64,000 nucleotides of DNA. It comes from Thiorhodovibrio frisius (GTDB lineage Bacteria > Pseudomonadota > Gammaproteobacteria > Chromatiales > Chromatiaceae). Positions 27,201-35,452 of the stretch are shown piece by piece; positions within the stretch are counted from its first letter, which is position 1, and each line of letters begins with the position of its first letter. The notes under the pieces are model-generated. The model did no database searches. It worked only from the letters and a program-made list of their open reading frames with translations, and was not told the DNA's origin. The position numbers were made by a program, and so were the translations under genes. The stretch lies in assembly GCF_033954835.1 (NCBI RefSeq), contig NZ_CP121471.1, positions 1,730,501-1,794,500 of the forward strand. The letters run 5' to 3'.

Positions 27201-30091
27201 CGCCGGCTGATGCCCAGTCGCCATAGGGTGCGGATCACGGCATCCAGACTGAAGTAGGCCTCGTAGGGCAGACAGGCCAGGTTAAAGAGCGCCTGCGTCA
27301 AACGCTGGCCGACGGCGCGCACCGCAGCGGCCAGATGCGCGGACCAGCGCAGATCACCAGGCTTGCGCAGCGCGCTCAGCATGGCGGTCAGCAGTGCCGG
27401 AATGAGCAGGATACTCAGCACCGCCAGAGTCCAGATGCCAGGCTGATCCAGCAGTACCAGCCCCAGCACCAGCAGCGCGGTCAGTGCCGCCGGCACCAGA
27501 CTGCGGCGCAGGTTGTCGGCCAGCTTCCAGCGCGATAGGGCGGAGATTGGGTTGACGCGCAGGTTGCCGTTACGACCTGGCACGCGCGGCAGCAACCACT
27601 GGGCAATCTGCCAGTCGCCGCGAATCCAACGGTGGCGGCGGCTCACATCAGCGCTGTAGCAGGCTGGATAGTCCTCGTAGAGTTGCACATCGGACAGAAG
27701 ACCGGAGCGGGCGTAGCAGCCTTCGAGTAGGTCGTGACTGAGGATGCGATTCTCGGGGAAGTGATCATCGAGCGCGTCCTCAAAGGCATCGACATGGTAG
27801 ATCCCCTTGCCGATGAAGGAGCCTTCTTGAAACCAATCCTGGTACAGATCCGACACCGCCTGGGTGTAGGGATCAATGCCGGCATCCTGCCCATGCAGGC
27901 GTGCAAAGCGCGAGCGATTGGCGCCGGGCAGACTCACGGCCACGCGCGGCTGAAGGATGCCGTAGCCTTCGGCGACACGGCCCAGTGCGGGGTCGAAGCG
28001 CGGCTGATTGAGCGGGTGTTCCATGGCCGCAACCAGTTCCCGAGCGGCATCGCGCGGGAGCTGGGTGTCGGTGTCCAGGGTGATGACATAGCGGATGTTT
28101 GGCAGGATGAGCCGGTCGCCGACGATCAGCGAGAAACGCGCGTCCAATGCTGGGGCCTGTCCGTCGTCGGCTGGTTGATCGACCGGGGTGGCGCGCAGCC
28201 CGGCATCATTGTCGTCACGCAGCAAGGCGTTCAGATCCATCAGTTTGCCGCGCTTGCGCTCGTAGCCCATCCAGACCCCGGCGCGCGGGTTCCAGCGCCG
28301 TGGGCGATGGAAGAGTAAAAAGTGATCGCCGTTGGTGCACGGATATTTGGCATTGAGCGCCGCGATGCCGCGCGCCGCCTGGTCAATTAGCGCCTGATCA
28401 CCCGGGAGAGTCTCGCTCGGCGCATCGCGCAGATCGGTGAGCAGACCGAAATGCAAATGGATACCCCGATTGGCCAGAAAACGCACCTCCAGCGCATCGA
28501 GCAGGGCCTCGACCTCTTGCTTGCTGCTGAGCAGGGTCGGCGTTACCACCAGGGTGCGCGCGTCCGGTGGGATGCTCACCGAGAAGTCCAGACGCGGAAG
28601 CGGGTAGGGGGTGGCGAGCAGACTCCCCAGCCAGTTCATCAGCGCCACCGCCAGTTGACTGGTGCCGAGCACGGCCAGCGCTGCCAATATGGGCAGCAGC
28701 CAGTTCGGCGCCCCCTCGGCCTGGGTCAGTAACCCCCAAGAAAAGCCGGTTGTCAGCAACAGGATGCCGGCCAGATAGAGCGCCAGGGCAGCGCCGCCTT
28801 CTGGTTTGCGCAGTGATGCCAAACCCGAGCGACGCAATCCTGCACGCTCTTCGAGTTGGGGCAATCCGCGACCGATCAGGTAGTCGCCAACATGCGCGGC
28901 GCACGCATCCGACGAGCCTTGGGCCGGAGTGCTTGCGGCGTTGCTCGCTGCAACCGAGGTCGCCCCGGTCTGCGCCAGATCAATGGCCGCGCGTGCCACC
29001 TCGGTCTCGGACAGCCGCCCGCGCTTGGCGATTCGCTCCACCACATGCCGGTAGCGATCTCGCGTGGTGAAATCCATCCGCCCGTATATGCCGACGGGAT
29101 CCTCGCGCAGGGTCCGCTCCACCAGGCTCATGGTCTCGACCAGCTCGGGCCAGTCCATCGCCCCGAGGGAGCGCAGACTGCCGATGCTGTTGCCAATGGA
29201 GACCTGATCGGCGGCCTGCTGCTGGTTCTCCGCGCGCACCAGTTGTTCTATCGTCAACTGGGATTCACCGAGCTGCTGCTCGATCCATGTCAGCGGCAGT
29301 GCCAGCGAAGCGCTGCGCCCTTGCAACCGGCGCGCCAGCTCAGCGACGAACGCGCCGGACATGGGTGGGTTCGAGCGCGCCATGTCGGCGATTACCAGGA
29401 TCAGATTCTTCGGGTCTGTGCCGGCCATCGCCAGCATCCGATCGGCCCAGCCATCGGCCAGGTTCTGATCGGTGCGACTGACGGCGACCCTTGCCGCGAC
29501 CCGACGCAGATTCTCGATCAACGCAAGGCGCAGCATGATGGGAATGGCCCACAGCTCGCCTAAGCGCAGCACGGTGACGCTCTGATAGGCAGCAATGAAG
29601 CGGCTGAGATTTTCTGAGTCCACGCGCCCATCACCGTGCGCGATGACCTCCAGCGCCAGATCATAGACCCTGGGTCGGCCCGCCGAGGGACCCCGCCGCA
29701 GACGCGGCAACTCGCGACTATAGCCCTTGGGTAAATGCCGCTTGGCCGTGCGAATCTGTTCCTCGATCAGATAGAAGTTATCGAGCAGCCATTCGCCAGC
29801 CGGTGCGATGCGGCGGTTTTCGGTAACCGCCACCATCAACAATCGACAGACTTCCACCAGCACGGTGCCATTCTCGGTCAGGCGCCTTAGCAACAGATCG
29901 GGCGGATGGCCTGGCATTAGCCGATGCACCCCAGCCAGCACCTTGCCATGCTGTTCCATCTGCGCTGCGCTGAACAATTCTCCGCGCAGCGGCGGCTCCT
30001 CGCTGATGTCTGGATCGGTAAGGCCGGTGGGACGCCTCCACTTTTGCAGCATCAAGGAGACCTCGCGCATCGCTTGATTCAGTGTATTCAT
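21266..30091 (-). CDS. ndvB: Cyclic beta-1,2-glucan synthase (NdvB/ChvB family)
   Basis: A giant 2941-residue inner-membrane enzyme that polymerises glucose from UDP-glucose, sets chain length by phosphorolysis and closes the ring to give periplasmic cyclic glucan used in osmoadaptation. Order: helical N-terminal domain, membrane helices near 430-480, GT84 glycosyltransferase with DTDTQLPRD near 674, further helices near 870-1030, a glucoamylase-like domain near 1300-1500 (GYNGVDAQLNYQYRAFG), two carbohydrate-binding GT36-type domains, and a C-terminal GH94 phosphorylase with GSGDWNDGMN near 2610. Agrobacterium ChvB has about 2830 residues, so it is full length. The ATG has GGAGAC upstream. 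Its 3' end is part of a 242-bp repeat. Confidence 0.95.
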   Translation of the reverse strand: MNTLNQAMREVSLMLQKWRRPTGLTDPDISEEPPLRGELFSAAQMEQHGKVLAGVHRLMPGHPPDLLLRRLTENGTVLVEVCRLLMVAVTENRRIAPAGEWLLDNFYLIEEQIRTAKRHLPKGYSRELPRLRRGPSAGRPRVYDLALEVIAHGDGRVDSENLSRFIAAYQSVTVLRLGELWAIPIMLRLALIENLRRVAARVAVSRTDQNLADGWADRMLAMAGTDPKNLILVIADMARSNPPMSGAFVAELARRLQGRSASLALPLTWIEQQLGESQLTIEQLVRAENQQQAADQVSIGNSIGSLRSLGAMDWPELVETMSLVERTLREDPVGIYGRMDFTTRDRYRHVVERIAKRGRLSETEVARAAIDLAQTGATSVAASNAASTPAQGSSDACAAHVGDYLIGRGLPQLEERAGLRRSGLASLRKPEGGAALALYLAGILLLTTGFSWGLLTQAEGAPNWLLPILAALAVLGTSQLAVALMNWLGSLLATPYPLPRLDFSVSIPPDARTLVVTPTLLSSKQEVEALLDALEVRFLANRGIHLHFGLLTDLRDAPSETLPGDQALIDQAARGIAALNAKYPCTNGDHFLLFHRPRRWNPRAGVWMGYERKRGKLMDLNALLRDDNDAGLRATPVDQPADDGQAPALDARFSLIVGDRLILPNIRYVITLDTDTQLPRDAARELVAAMEHPLNQPRFDPALGRVAEGYGILQPRVAVSLPGANRSRFARLHGQDAGIDPYTQAVSDLYQDWFQEGSFIGKGIYHVDAFEDALDDHFPENRILSHDLLEGCYARSGLLSDVQLYEDYPACYSADVSRRHRWIRGDWQIAQWLLPRVPGRNGNLRVNPISALSRWKLADNLRRSLVPAALTALLVLGLVLLDQPGIWTLAVLSILLIPALLTAMLSALRKPGDLRWSAHLAAAVRAVGQRLTQALFNLACLPYEAYFSLDAVIRTLWRLGISRRGLLEWTSSGDLDSTGKALGTHYRTMWIAPALALFTGAVLAWRAPMLGLAVAPLLLAWLVAPLLAWWMSRPLAHHAAHLSAEQIGFLHKNTRKTWAFFETFVGADDHWLPPDNVQEHPLAVVAHRTSPTNMGVSLLANLAAYDFGYLPAGELIARTGEALRTMAALPRHHGHFFNWYDTQSLEPLEPRYISSVDSGNLAGHLSTLQPGLLALIDAPILNPRWLEGIQDTWQVLTDAVAEAPGFSLGRTLPSELRPFQDRLKAATLAPPTGLSEACSCLDQLTTQAQAAALETNAKAEDAVTVWTQALARHCRGLLDDLVLLAPWCFKDDQDNKDDNDKSSQSDDLAITLRQLAELELNTEESAQLASQRISDIEQLAYTTSELSRLDYDFLFDEAQSLLSIGYRVAERRRDESYYDLLASEARLGCFVAIAQGQLPQESWFALGRLLTRASGSTTLLSWSGSMFEYLMPLLVMPSYANTLLDQTYHTAVARQIAYGRERGVPWGVSESGYNGVDAQLNYQYRAFGVPGLGLKRWLAEDLVIAPYASALALMVAPEAACQNLQRLAAAGLSGPFGFYEAIDYTPSRLPRGQASAVVRSFMAHHQGMTLLSLAALLLDQPMQRRFAAVPSFQATALLLQERIPKTTAFYSDTHGEITSERASDGTLESPIRVLTSPNTPHPEVQLLSNGRYHVMVTNAGGGYSRWQDLAVTRWREDSTRDNWGSFCYLRDLDSGALWSSAYQPTLTTPDRFEAIFSEGRAEFRRHDHEIETYTEIVVSPEDDLELRRLRLTNHSRNRRVIEVTSYSEVVLAPPAADALHPAFSNLFMQTEILPSGSAILCHRRPRSQQETSPWLFHALVVRGSLASEVASDAALAPSAETDRMRFLGRDRSLAAPLAMDQSGALSGSAGSVLDPMVAIRQCIVLEAEQTATLDLICGIGETREQAVGLVEKYQDGRLANRVFDLAWTHSQVVLRQLNATPADAQLYGRLASSILYTNAALRAAPGVLAQNRRGQSGLWSHAVSGDVPIVLCQIADQANIALVHQLVQAHAYWRLKGLTVDLVIWNEDHAGYRQQLQEQILGLIAAGVEAHVVDHPGGIFIRPADQISDEDRVLFQTVARAILSDERGTLAEQLNRRDPRQNRTPAFKPTGSRARDWSQPAPPLPALRFDNGTGGFSAHGREYVITTEPGGQTTPAPWVNVLANEHFGTVVSASGGAYTWSDNAHEFRLTPWHNDPVSDVHGEAFYLRDEASGQVWSPTPLPASGTTPYVSRHGFGYSVFEHREAGIDSELWVYVALDAPVKYMVLKLHNGSKHPRRLSATGYVEWVLGDLRPKSALHLVTEVDPNSGALFARNPYNSEFAGRLAFFDVDDPNRSLSGDRTEFLGRNGTLSQPAALTRTRLSGRVGPALDACGALQTHFDLGPGQDHEIVFRLGVVGRRDADDATLLAQPQRGSTAARAALAAVQADWTHRLGAVQVETPDPALDLLANGWLLYQTLACRFWARSGDYQSGGAFGFRDQLQDSMALIHAEPKLVRDHLLRCAGRQFREGDVQHWWHPPSGRGVRTRCSDDYLWLPLATCRYVRTTGDTSVLDETVSFLDGRLVSGEDDGYYDLPGQSDESASLYDHCVRAILHGLRMGEHGLPLIGSGDWNDGMNLVGIKGRGESIWLGFFLHQVLTEFAELARARDDATLVERCESESQCLCENLELHGWDGSWYRRAYFDDGTPLGSATSTECRIDSIAQSWSVLSGVADPERARQAMAALDQHLVRRDAGLIQLLDPPFDQSPLEPGYIKGYVPGVRENGGQYTHAAIWATMAFARLGDRARAWELFDMINPILHGRTAEDIATYKVEPYVIAADVYGVAPHIGRGGWTWYTGSAGWMYRLILESLLGLHLEGNTLRITPCLPADWNGFKLSYRYRETTYQIEVKQVRALEGAANGVTQQLRLDGVELEESVIRLIDDRQKHRVQMTVFGKTMIRNND
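21450..21691 (+). repeat. 242-bp direct repeat, copy 2 (inside ndvB)
   Basis: Lies within the coding sequence of the intact glucan synthase, about 185 bp before its stop. Matches 19924-20165 with one difference seen. The two copies flank the PIN toxin-antitoxin pair. Confidence 0.9.
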
Positions 30092-30122
30092 GTGCGCGGT
30101 CTCCTGGGTTGATGGTTAGTGG

Positions 30123-30746
30123 TTATTCATCTTGAGTGGGCGCTTCATCGTCCCAATAAAAATCCATTTGAGATCGGCCGATATTGTCGAGGTTAACCGT
30201 TTTACTCTGAGTTTCGTTGTGGCCTCTGTTGCCAGTGGGCGTGACTTCCACCTTGTACTGGCCTGGCGGCAATTGCGCGAAGAGCCATGGGCCGTTTGAT
30301 ACTGCCGTTAGAACTGGACTATTGGTGGTATCTAAGACTCTCACCTGTACCGCCGAGAGGTACTTGCCGCTGCCTTTGGTTGCGAACATTAAATGCAGGT
30401 TAAAGGCACCGCCCATGGTATTGAGTTCATTGCGCTCATTGTCGCCGATGCCACCCGAGACGTAGCGAATCCCGTTATCGGTTTTGACTTCCGAGTGCAT
30501 GGTGTCCATTGCCGGCACGCGGGCGCCCATCTCTGCTTGCGTATCTGGCTGCTGCATTGCCGGATTCGCCCCTTCGGCTGGACGTATGGCCCAGCTTGAC
30601 TCGGGCTCGGCCACATGTCCCATGTCGCCTGCGAGGATCACTCGCGGCGGATCCCCACACATCGGCTGGACTCCGATTGGCATGAGCAGGAAAAAGCCCA
30701 CTAGAAGCCCCATCCGTTTGATCATTGCGCGATTGAAAATGGCCAT
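30123..30746 (-). CDS. Exported protein with a carboxypeptidase-regulatory-like domain
   Basis: A 207-residue protein, starting at the ATG at 30746 (GAGGG ribosome-binding site), with a hydrophobic signal (MGLLVGFFLLMPIGVQPMCG). The C-terminal 100 residues form an Ig-like CarboxypepD_reg domain: VQVRVLDTTNSPVLTAVSNGPW, then LPPGQYKVEVTPTGNRG. A central segment (RYVSGGIGDNERNELNTM) resembles small periplasmic proteins of unknown role. It may bind cell-wall or envelope components; no catalytic residues are seen. It lies just upstream of ndvB on the same strand, with a 30-bp gap before the ndvB start region. Confidence 0.75.
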   Translation of the reverse strand: MAIFNRAMIKRMGLLVGFFLLMPIGVQPMCGDPPRVILAGDMGHVAEPESSWAIRPAEGANPAMQQPDTQAEMGARVPAMDTMHSEVKTDNGIRYVSGGIGDNERNELNTMGGAFNLHLMFATKGSGKYLSAVQVRVLDTTNSPVLTAVSNGPWLFAQLPPGQYKVEVTPTGNRGHNETQSKTVNLDNIGRSQMDFYWDDEAPTQDE

Positions 30747-30901
30747 TTCTATTCCCTCTTCGTGTATCACTTTGATTAACGGATGAAGCCTTTGTTGGAT
30801 GTCACCCTTGTGCCGTTTTGTAACAGCTTGCGCAGAATGGTGATGGCGGCATGCTTGTTCCTCAAGGCTGCGATGGGGCACTAAGAACGACAGTACAGGA
30901 G

Positions 30902-31120
30902 CTAGCCACTTTTTGGCACAGCGAGTAGCAAGGCACCAACGGCAATCGCCGCCACGCCCGCCCATACCGGGATGCTGAACCAATGGCGTTCATTCATTGT
31001 TAGCTCAATAGCCCCCAGGTTGGCCTGGCTGGAGTCTCCAATGTAACTAAAACCGCCAAAGGTCAGGCCCAATCCGCCGACAATGATTAAAGCAATTGCG
31101 GCTATCTTGATTGCATTCAT
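30902..31120 (-). CDS. Small two-helix membrane protein
   Basis: A 72-residue protein with two transmembrane helices (AIKIAAIALIIVGGLGLTFGG and VWAGVAAIAVGALLLAV) joined by a polar segment with LGAIELTMNE. It resembles a widespread family of short uncharacterised proteobacterial membrane proteins. The ATG at 31120 has an AGAGA site. It follows a second tiny membrane protein gene by about 40 bp. Confidence 0.78.
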   Translation of the reverse strand: MNAIKIAAIALIIVGGLGLTFGGFSYIGDSSQANLGAIELTMNERHWFSIPVWAGVAAIAVGALLLAVPKSG

Positions 31121-31163
31121 GCTGAGTCTCTTTGTCATTTGCAGGTTGATCTGTGCCGATTGA

Positions 31164-31352
31164 CTAACCAATTCGCATCCCCGACATTGAAGGGAGGAGT
31201 CCAAAGACTTGCAGCAGCCAGAGAATCACGATAATGACAACAACCACATTCAAGATTTTCTTGATTTTTCCATCCATGGGTAGATAGGTGTTAATGGCCC
31301 ATAGAATCAGGCCAACGACAGCAAGGGTGACGATCAGTGTAATCAGAGGCAT
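31164..31352 (-). CDS. Thivi_2564-type small membrane protein
   Basis: A 62-residue protein with two hydrophobic helices (ITLIVTLAVVGLILWAINTY and ILNVVVVIIVILWLLQVFG) separated by a short KIKK loop, matching my recollection of the Thivi_2564 family named from Thiocystis violascens. Function unknown. GGGAGAAAG upstream of the ATG is a strong ribosome-binding site, so it is probably well expressed. Confidence 0.82.
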   Translation of the reverse strand: MPLITLIVTLAVVGLILWAINTYLPMDGKIKKILNVVVVIIVILWLLQVFGLLPSMSGMRIG

Positions 31353-31596
31353 GGACTTTCTCCCGTCAGATGGTTTTGCGAACGGAGAAAAGAATATATC
31401 CCGCCACGCTTATCTTCTGTTCGCTGGCGCACAGAGTGATGATAAAGGTGACCTGCCTGATAGAGGCTTGGGTGTTTCCCTGATACTTGCGAAAGGAGTC
31501 ACCCGGATGTCTGTCGGTGACTTGCTTGTGCGATACATGAGTTGTGAAAGGTTGTTTCCGCTTGTGCGGCGGATTCTCAGAATCAGGAGTCGACTC

Positions 31597-32316
31597 ATGA
31601 TGGCCACCGCACCCAGGCACGTCTGCCCGAAGCAGAATCATTTGCTCGATGCCCTTCCCCAAGAGGACTTCAAGCGCTTGGCTGCCCAGCTGGAATTAGT
31701 GCCGCTGCCGCTCGGCATGTCCCTGTACGAGTCGGGTGAAGGGTTGAGCCACGTCTATTTCCCCACTGATGCCATCGTCTCCCAGCTCTACGTAATGGAG
31801 AATGGTGCTTCCGCTGAAATCGCAGTCGTCGGCAATGAGGGCATTGTCGGTCTCGCCGCCTTCATGGGCGGGGAAACCGTGCCCAATCGCGGGGTGGTGC
31901 AGAGTGCGGGTTATGCTTACCGGCTGGAGGGTTCAGTGGTGAAACGCGAGTTCGAACGCGGCGGCAGTCTGCGACCCCTCCTGCTGCGCTACACCATGGC
32001 GCTGCTGACCCAGACGGCCCAGACTGCGGTGTGCAACAGGCATCATAGCGTCGACAAGCAGCTTTGCCGCTGGTTGCTGCTTAGCCTTGATCGCCTCCCC
32101 GCGAACGAACTGCGCATGACCCAGGAATTGATCGCCAACATGCTCGGCGTGCGTCGCGAGGGCGTGACCGAAGCGGCAGGGCACTTGCAGAGCGCCGGGC
32201 TAATTCGCTACAGCCGGGGGTGCATCACTGTCCTCGATCGGCCGGGACTGGAAGCCCGGGTGTGCGAGTGCTACGGGGTGGTGCGGCGAGAATTTCAGCG
32301 CCTGCTGGCGGGGTGA
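31597..32316 (+). CDS. Crp/Fnr-family transcriptional regulator
   Basis: A 239-residue regulator with an N-terminal cyclic-nucleotide-binding-type beta roll (about 20-140, containing LPLGMSLYESGEGLSHVYFP and AEIAVVGNEGIVGLAAFMGG) and a C-terminal winged helix-turn-helix (TQELIANMLGVRREGVTEAAGHLQSAGLI). There is no cysteine set for an Fe-S cluster, and the ligand pocket cannot be judged. AGGAG lies seven bases before the chosen ATG at 31597; the frame is open further upstream but without a better start. It is convergent with the iron ABC operon, so a link is not implied. Confidence 0.88.
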   Translation: MMATAPRHVCPKQNHLLDALPQEDFKRLAAQLELVPLPLGMSLYESGEGLSHVYFPTDAIVSQLYVMENGASAEIAVVGNEGIVGLAAFMGGETVPNRGVVQSAGYAYRLEGSVVKREFERGGSLRPLLLRYTMALLTQTAQTAVCNRHHSVDKQLCRWLLLSLDRLPANELRMTQELIANMLGVRREGVTEAAGHLQSAGLIRYSRGCITVLDRPGLEARVCECYGVVRREFQRLLAG

Positions 32317-32380
32317 AGGCGGGCGGGGCGACGGAGAGGTCCATCAGCGGTGGCGACAGCAGCCGAGCAGTGGTATCAGG

Positions 32381-33160
32381 CTAATCCGCGCAAGGCACCA
32401 TGACCGCATGCCCGCCAACCTGGCCCCTGATCACCTCGATGCCATAGGCCGCGCGGATATCCGCCGAACCGAGCGCATCCATCTGGCCGCTGCTCACCGC
32501 CGCCGGGCCCAGTAACAAGAAGCGGTCGGCGAAGCGCAGTGCGAGGTTCAAGTCATGCAACACGACCAAGGTAATGAGTGCGCGTTCCCGGGCGAGTTGT
32601 TGGATGCTCCGCAGCACGGCGATCTGGTTGCGCAGATCGAGATGGTTCACCGGCTCATCGAGCAGCAGCAGTCTTGGCTCCTGAACCAGCGCGCGCGCGA
32701 TCACGACCTTCTGCAGTTCACCGCCGCTGAGCCGACCAACTCGCCGGGCGCTCAGCGGTGCCAGCCCGAGATCGCAAATCATCGCATCGACGACCTCAAG
32801 GTCGCGTTCGCTCGGCTGTAGACCGAGATGCGGCAGACGGCCGAGCAGCACCGCTTCGAACACCGTCACCTGCGCGGTCTCGGTGATCTGCGGCAGATAG
32901 GCGATCCGCCGCGCGCGTTCGCGCCGGCTCAGCGAGTCCAAATCGGTGGCATCGACGCGAATCCGTCCTTGCTTGCAAGGCAAGAGCCCGGCGATCAGTT
33001 TGAGCAGGGTCGACTTGCCGGCGCCATTCGGCCCCAGCACGGCCAGCAGTTCACCTGGCGCCGATGACAGGCTCAACTGATCCAGCAGCAGCGCACGCGC
33101 ACTGCCGTTTACAGCGGCGGAGCCTGGATAGGCGAAGGATACCCGATCGATCTCGAGCAT
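32381..33160 (-). CDS. ABC transporter ATP-binding protein (iron-complex/B12 type)
   Basis: A 259-residue ATPase of the FepC/BtuD/HmuV group. Walker A GPNGAGKST near residue 45, Q-loop in YLPQITE, signature LSGGELQKV near 145 and Walker B RLLLLDEPVNHLDL near 168 are all intact, followed by the switch histidine (VVLHDLN). It powers the permease encoded directly upstream (5-bp gap). With the binding protein the three genes form a complete importer for an iron chelate, haem or cobamide. Confidence 0.93.
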   Translation of the reverse strand: MLEIDRVSFAYPGSAAVNGSARALLLDQLSLSSAPGELLAVLGPNGAGKSTLLKLIAGLLPCKQGRIRVDATDLDSLSRRERARRIAYLPQITETAQVTVFEAVLLGRLPHLGLQPSERDLEVVDAMICDLGLAPLSARRVGRLSGGELQKVVIARALVQEPRLLLLDEPVNHLDLRNQIAVLRSIQQLARERALITLVVLHDLNLALRFADRFLLLGPAAVSSGQMDALGSADIRAAYGIEVIRGQVGGHAVMVPCAD

Positions 33161-33165
33161 CGCGG

Positions 33166-34263
33166 TCAGCGCCGCTGGCGCAGCAGCAACACCAGCAACA
33201 GCGGTGCGCCGAGTAGTGCGGTCACCGCTCCGACCGGCAACATGACTGGCGCGATCAACACCCGTGCCAAGGTATCGGCGCCGAGCAGGATGAGCGCGCC
33301 GGCGAGGGCGGAGAATGGCAGCAGAAAGCGCTGATCGCCGCCGATCAGCAGGCGGATCGCATGCGGCGCGATCAGCCCGATGAAACCGATCACACCCAGA
33401 AAGGCGGTGGTGATCGCCGCCAGTGCGGCGGCCGCAGCGGTGCCGATCAACCGCTGTCTGGCGACCGAGACGCCGAGCCCGCTGGCGAGATCATCACCCC
33501 AAGCGAGCGCGTTATAGCGCCAGGCCGCCCGCAACGGCCAGGGCGCGATCGCGACCAGCGCAGCCGCTAGCCAGGCGACCTCGGACCAGCCGGCACGGCC
33601 GAGATCGCCGAAGGTCCAGAATAGGGTCGCCGCGGCCTGGCTGTCGGAGGCAAAGTACTGAACGATCATCGTCGCGGCGCTGGCGAAGGCGCCGAGCGCA
33701 ATGCCGGCCAAGACCACCGCCTCGGGCGTCAGGCCGCGGAGTGTGCCAATGAGTAGGATCAGCGATGCCGCGCCGAGGCCACCAGTCAGCGCCAAGCCGA
33801 CCACGCTCATCGGCGCTTGCAGGGTCATGGCCTCGGTGCCCACCGCATGCAAGGCACCGGCATCGAAGAGCACGATGGCACAGGTCGCCCCGAGGGCTGC
33901 GCCTTGCGAGATGCCGAGTGTGAAAGGCGATGCCAGCGGATTGCGCAGTAGCCCCTGCAGCACCGCGCCAGCCAGGCCCAAGGAGGCGCCGGCCAGCAGC
34001 GCCGCGATCACCCGCGGAAGCCGCAACCCCCAGATGACCTGTGCGGCAACCAGCTGTTCGCGATCCGCCGGCGAGGGCCCGGCGAACAACGCCGCCGCGA
34101 CTGCGCCAGGACCGAGCTGGTAGGAGCCACTGCCAAGCGCAATCAGCAGCAGCACCGCGAGCGCAATGACCATCATCAGCCCGAGTAGCAAGCGTTGGCG
34201 GAGCAGGCGCAGGTAACATTGGATGGGGGCGCCCCGACCCTCAGGCGGGATATCAGCCGTCAT
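33166..34263 (-). CDS. FecCD-family ABC permease
   Basis: A 365-residue membrane protein of the FecCD/BtuC group with about ten helices (for example LLLGLMMVIALAVLLLIALG). The family signatures RLPRVIAALLAGASLGLAGAV and GLIAPHAIRLLIGGDQRFLLP are present. I chose the ATG at 34263 (MTADIPPEGRG), which overlaps the end of the binding-protein gene by 11 bp; longer alternatives lie within that gene. It would work as a homodimer with the adjacent ATPase. Confidence 0.92.
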   Translation of the reverse strand: MTADIPPEGRGAPIQCYLRLLRQRLLLGLMMVIALAVLLLIALGSGSYQLGPGAVAAALFAGPSPADREQLVAAQVIWGLRLPRVIAALLAGASLGLAGAVLQGLLRNPLASPFTLGISQGAALGATCAIVLFDAGALHAVGTEAMTLQAPMSVVGLALTGGLGAASLILLIGTLRGLTPEAVVLAGIALGAFASAATMIVQYFASDSQAAATLFWTFGDLGRAGWSEVAWLAAALVAIAPWPLRAAWRYNALAWGDDLASGLGVSVARQRLIGTAAAAALAAITTAFLGVIGFIGLIAPHAIRLLIGGDQRFLLPFSALAGALILLGADTLARVLIAPVMLPVGAVTALLGAPLLLVLLLRQRR

Positions 34264-35374
34264 CAGTCGGCAGCGGGTAAACCTCGCCAGCCAGGAGATC
34301 AACACGCGCGAACCCAGGCTGCCCCACCTGCCCCTCCGCGCGCAGACGCGCATACATCGGCTTGCCGTAGAAATCTCGGTAGATCGCGTCGGCCTTGGCG
34401 ATGGGATCAAACTCCGGGAACTGCTCCGGATAGAGCCTTGAGGCGATGAACCAGGCGTTAATCAACGCATGCTCAACGTTGGTGTTGTAGGAGTTGAACG
34501 GCAAGGTCGCGAAGACCTGTCCGCGTTGCACCGCGTCAAGTGCGGCGAACAGCCCTGGATTGACCGCGACCTCCTTCAGCACCGCGGGCAGGCCGCCACC
34601 GTCGATGAACAGGACTGGCGGATTCCAAGCCAGTAGCTGCTCCGGATCAATAAAGCGATGACCGGACTCGGCGATGCGATCGGCCAGGTTGTCGGCACCC
34701 GCCCAGCGCATCGGCAGATGGCCAGCCTGAGTGCTGGCGAGCCCTTGCTGCCCCTTGAGGCTGATGCCGCCAATGTAGGCGCTGACCGGCTCGACGCCAA
34801 CCACAGGTGCCGACAGTTCGGCAAGCGAGGTATCGATGGCGCCGAGCAGCGTCTCGGCACGGTCTTGGCGCCCGAGCGGTTCCGCCAACCGGCGCAGTGA
34901 TTCGGCAAATACCGGCAGTTGGAGCTCGCCGATATCGCCGTAGCTGAGCAGCAGCACCGGGATGCCGGCGCGCTGCTCAAGCATCCGCACCTGCTGCTCG
35001 TCGAGGGTGACGGCCACCGCCAGGTCTGGCTCGACCATTAACAGCCGTTCGAGATCTGGAAGGCGCCCGACACCGCCTGGGCCGATCACCGGCAGCTGCT
35101 CGTTCAGATCACCGAGCATGAAGGTATAGGGACGACCGTTCGGGCCGCGCTGCTCCATCGCCTCGATTGCGCAGAGCCCGTCGGTCGCGTTCAGATAGAC
35201 CAGCAGACGTAAAGCGCCCGGACCCAGCGCGACCATTTTCGGTAACGGCTGCTTCGTCGATGACGAAGCCACGGCAGCCGTCGCATCGGGCCTAGAACCG
35301 GCACTGGCCGCAAGCGGTATTGCAGGCCACAACGAACCGAGCGCGGCCGCGCGCAGCAACTTACGCCTACGCAT
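34253..35374 (-). CDS. ABC substrate-binding protein, iron-complex type
   Basis: A 373-residue periplasmic protein with an arginine-rich signal (MRRRKLLRAAALGSLWPAIPL) and a BtuF/FepB-type two-lobe fold. It belongs to the subgroup with an NSYNTNVEHALINAWFI segment and a FYGKPMY end, usually annotated as iron or oxyanion binding; the true ligand is unclear. GGGGAG precedes the ATG. It is the first structural gene of the operon, preceded by a possible 13-codon leader that overlaps its start. Confidence 0.88.
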   Translation of the reverse strand: MRRRKLLRAAALGSLWPAIPLAASAGSRPDATAAVASSSTKQPLPKMVALGPGALRLLVYLNATDGLCAIEAMEQRGPNGRPYTFMLGDLNEQLPVIGPGGVGRLPDLERLLMVEPDLAVAVTLDEQQVRMLEQRAGIPVLLLSYGDIGELQLPVFAESLRRLAEPLGRQDRAETLLGAIDTSLAELSAPVVGVEPVSAYIGGISLKGQQGLASTQAGHLPMRWAGADNLADRIAESGHRFIDPEQLLAWNPPVLFIDGGGLPAVLKEVAVNPGLFAALDAVQRGQVFATLPFNSYNTNVEHALINAWFIASRLYPEQFPEFDPIAKADAIYRDFYGKPMYARLRAEGQVGQPGFARVDLLAGEVYPLPTDDG

Positions 35375-35408
35375 GACGTCGGTCTCCCCGAGTCCAGGCT
35401 CGCCTCAT
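35367..35408 (-). CDS. Possible 13-residue leader peptide overlapping the binding-protein start
   Basis: ATG at 35408, preceded by GGGAGAAGATC, opens MRRAWTRGDRRHA and stops at a TAG that overlaps the first codons of the binding-protein gene. Its ribosome-binding site is at least as good as that of the structural gene. It could couple or tune translation of the operon. Chance cannot be excluded for so short a frame. Confidence 0.35.
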   Translation of the reverse strand: MRRAWTRGDRRHA

Positions 35409-35452
35409 GATCTTCTCCCGTTGATTGTAACCATCCACTGCAAGCGCTCGAT

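Noticed and set aside
31366-31662. Minus-strand frame overlapping the Crp/Fnr upstream region
   Set aside because: No family resemblance, no ribosome-binding site, and it overlaps the start of the Crp/Fnr gene.
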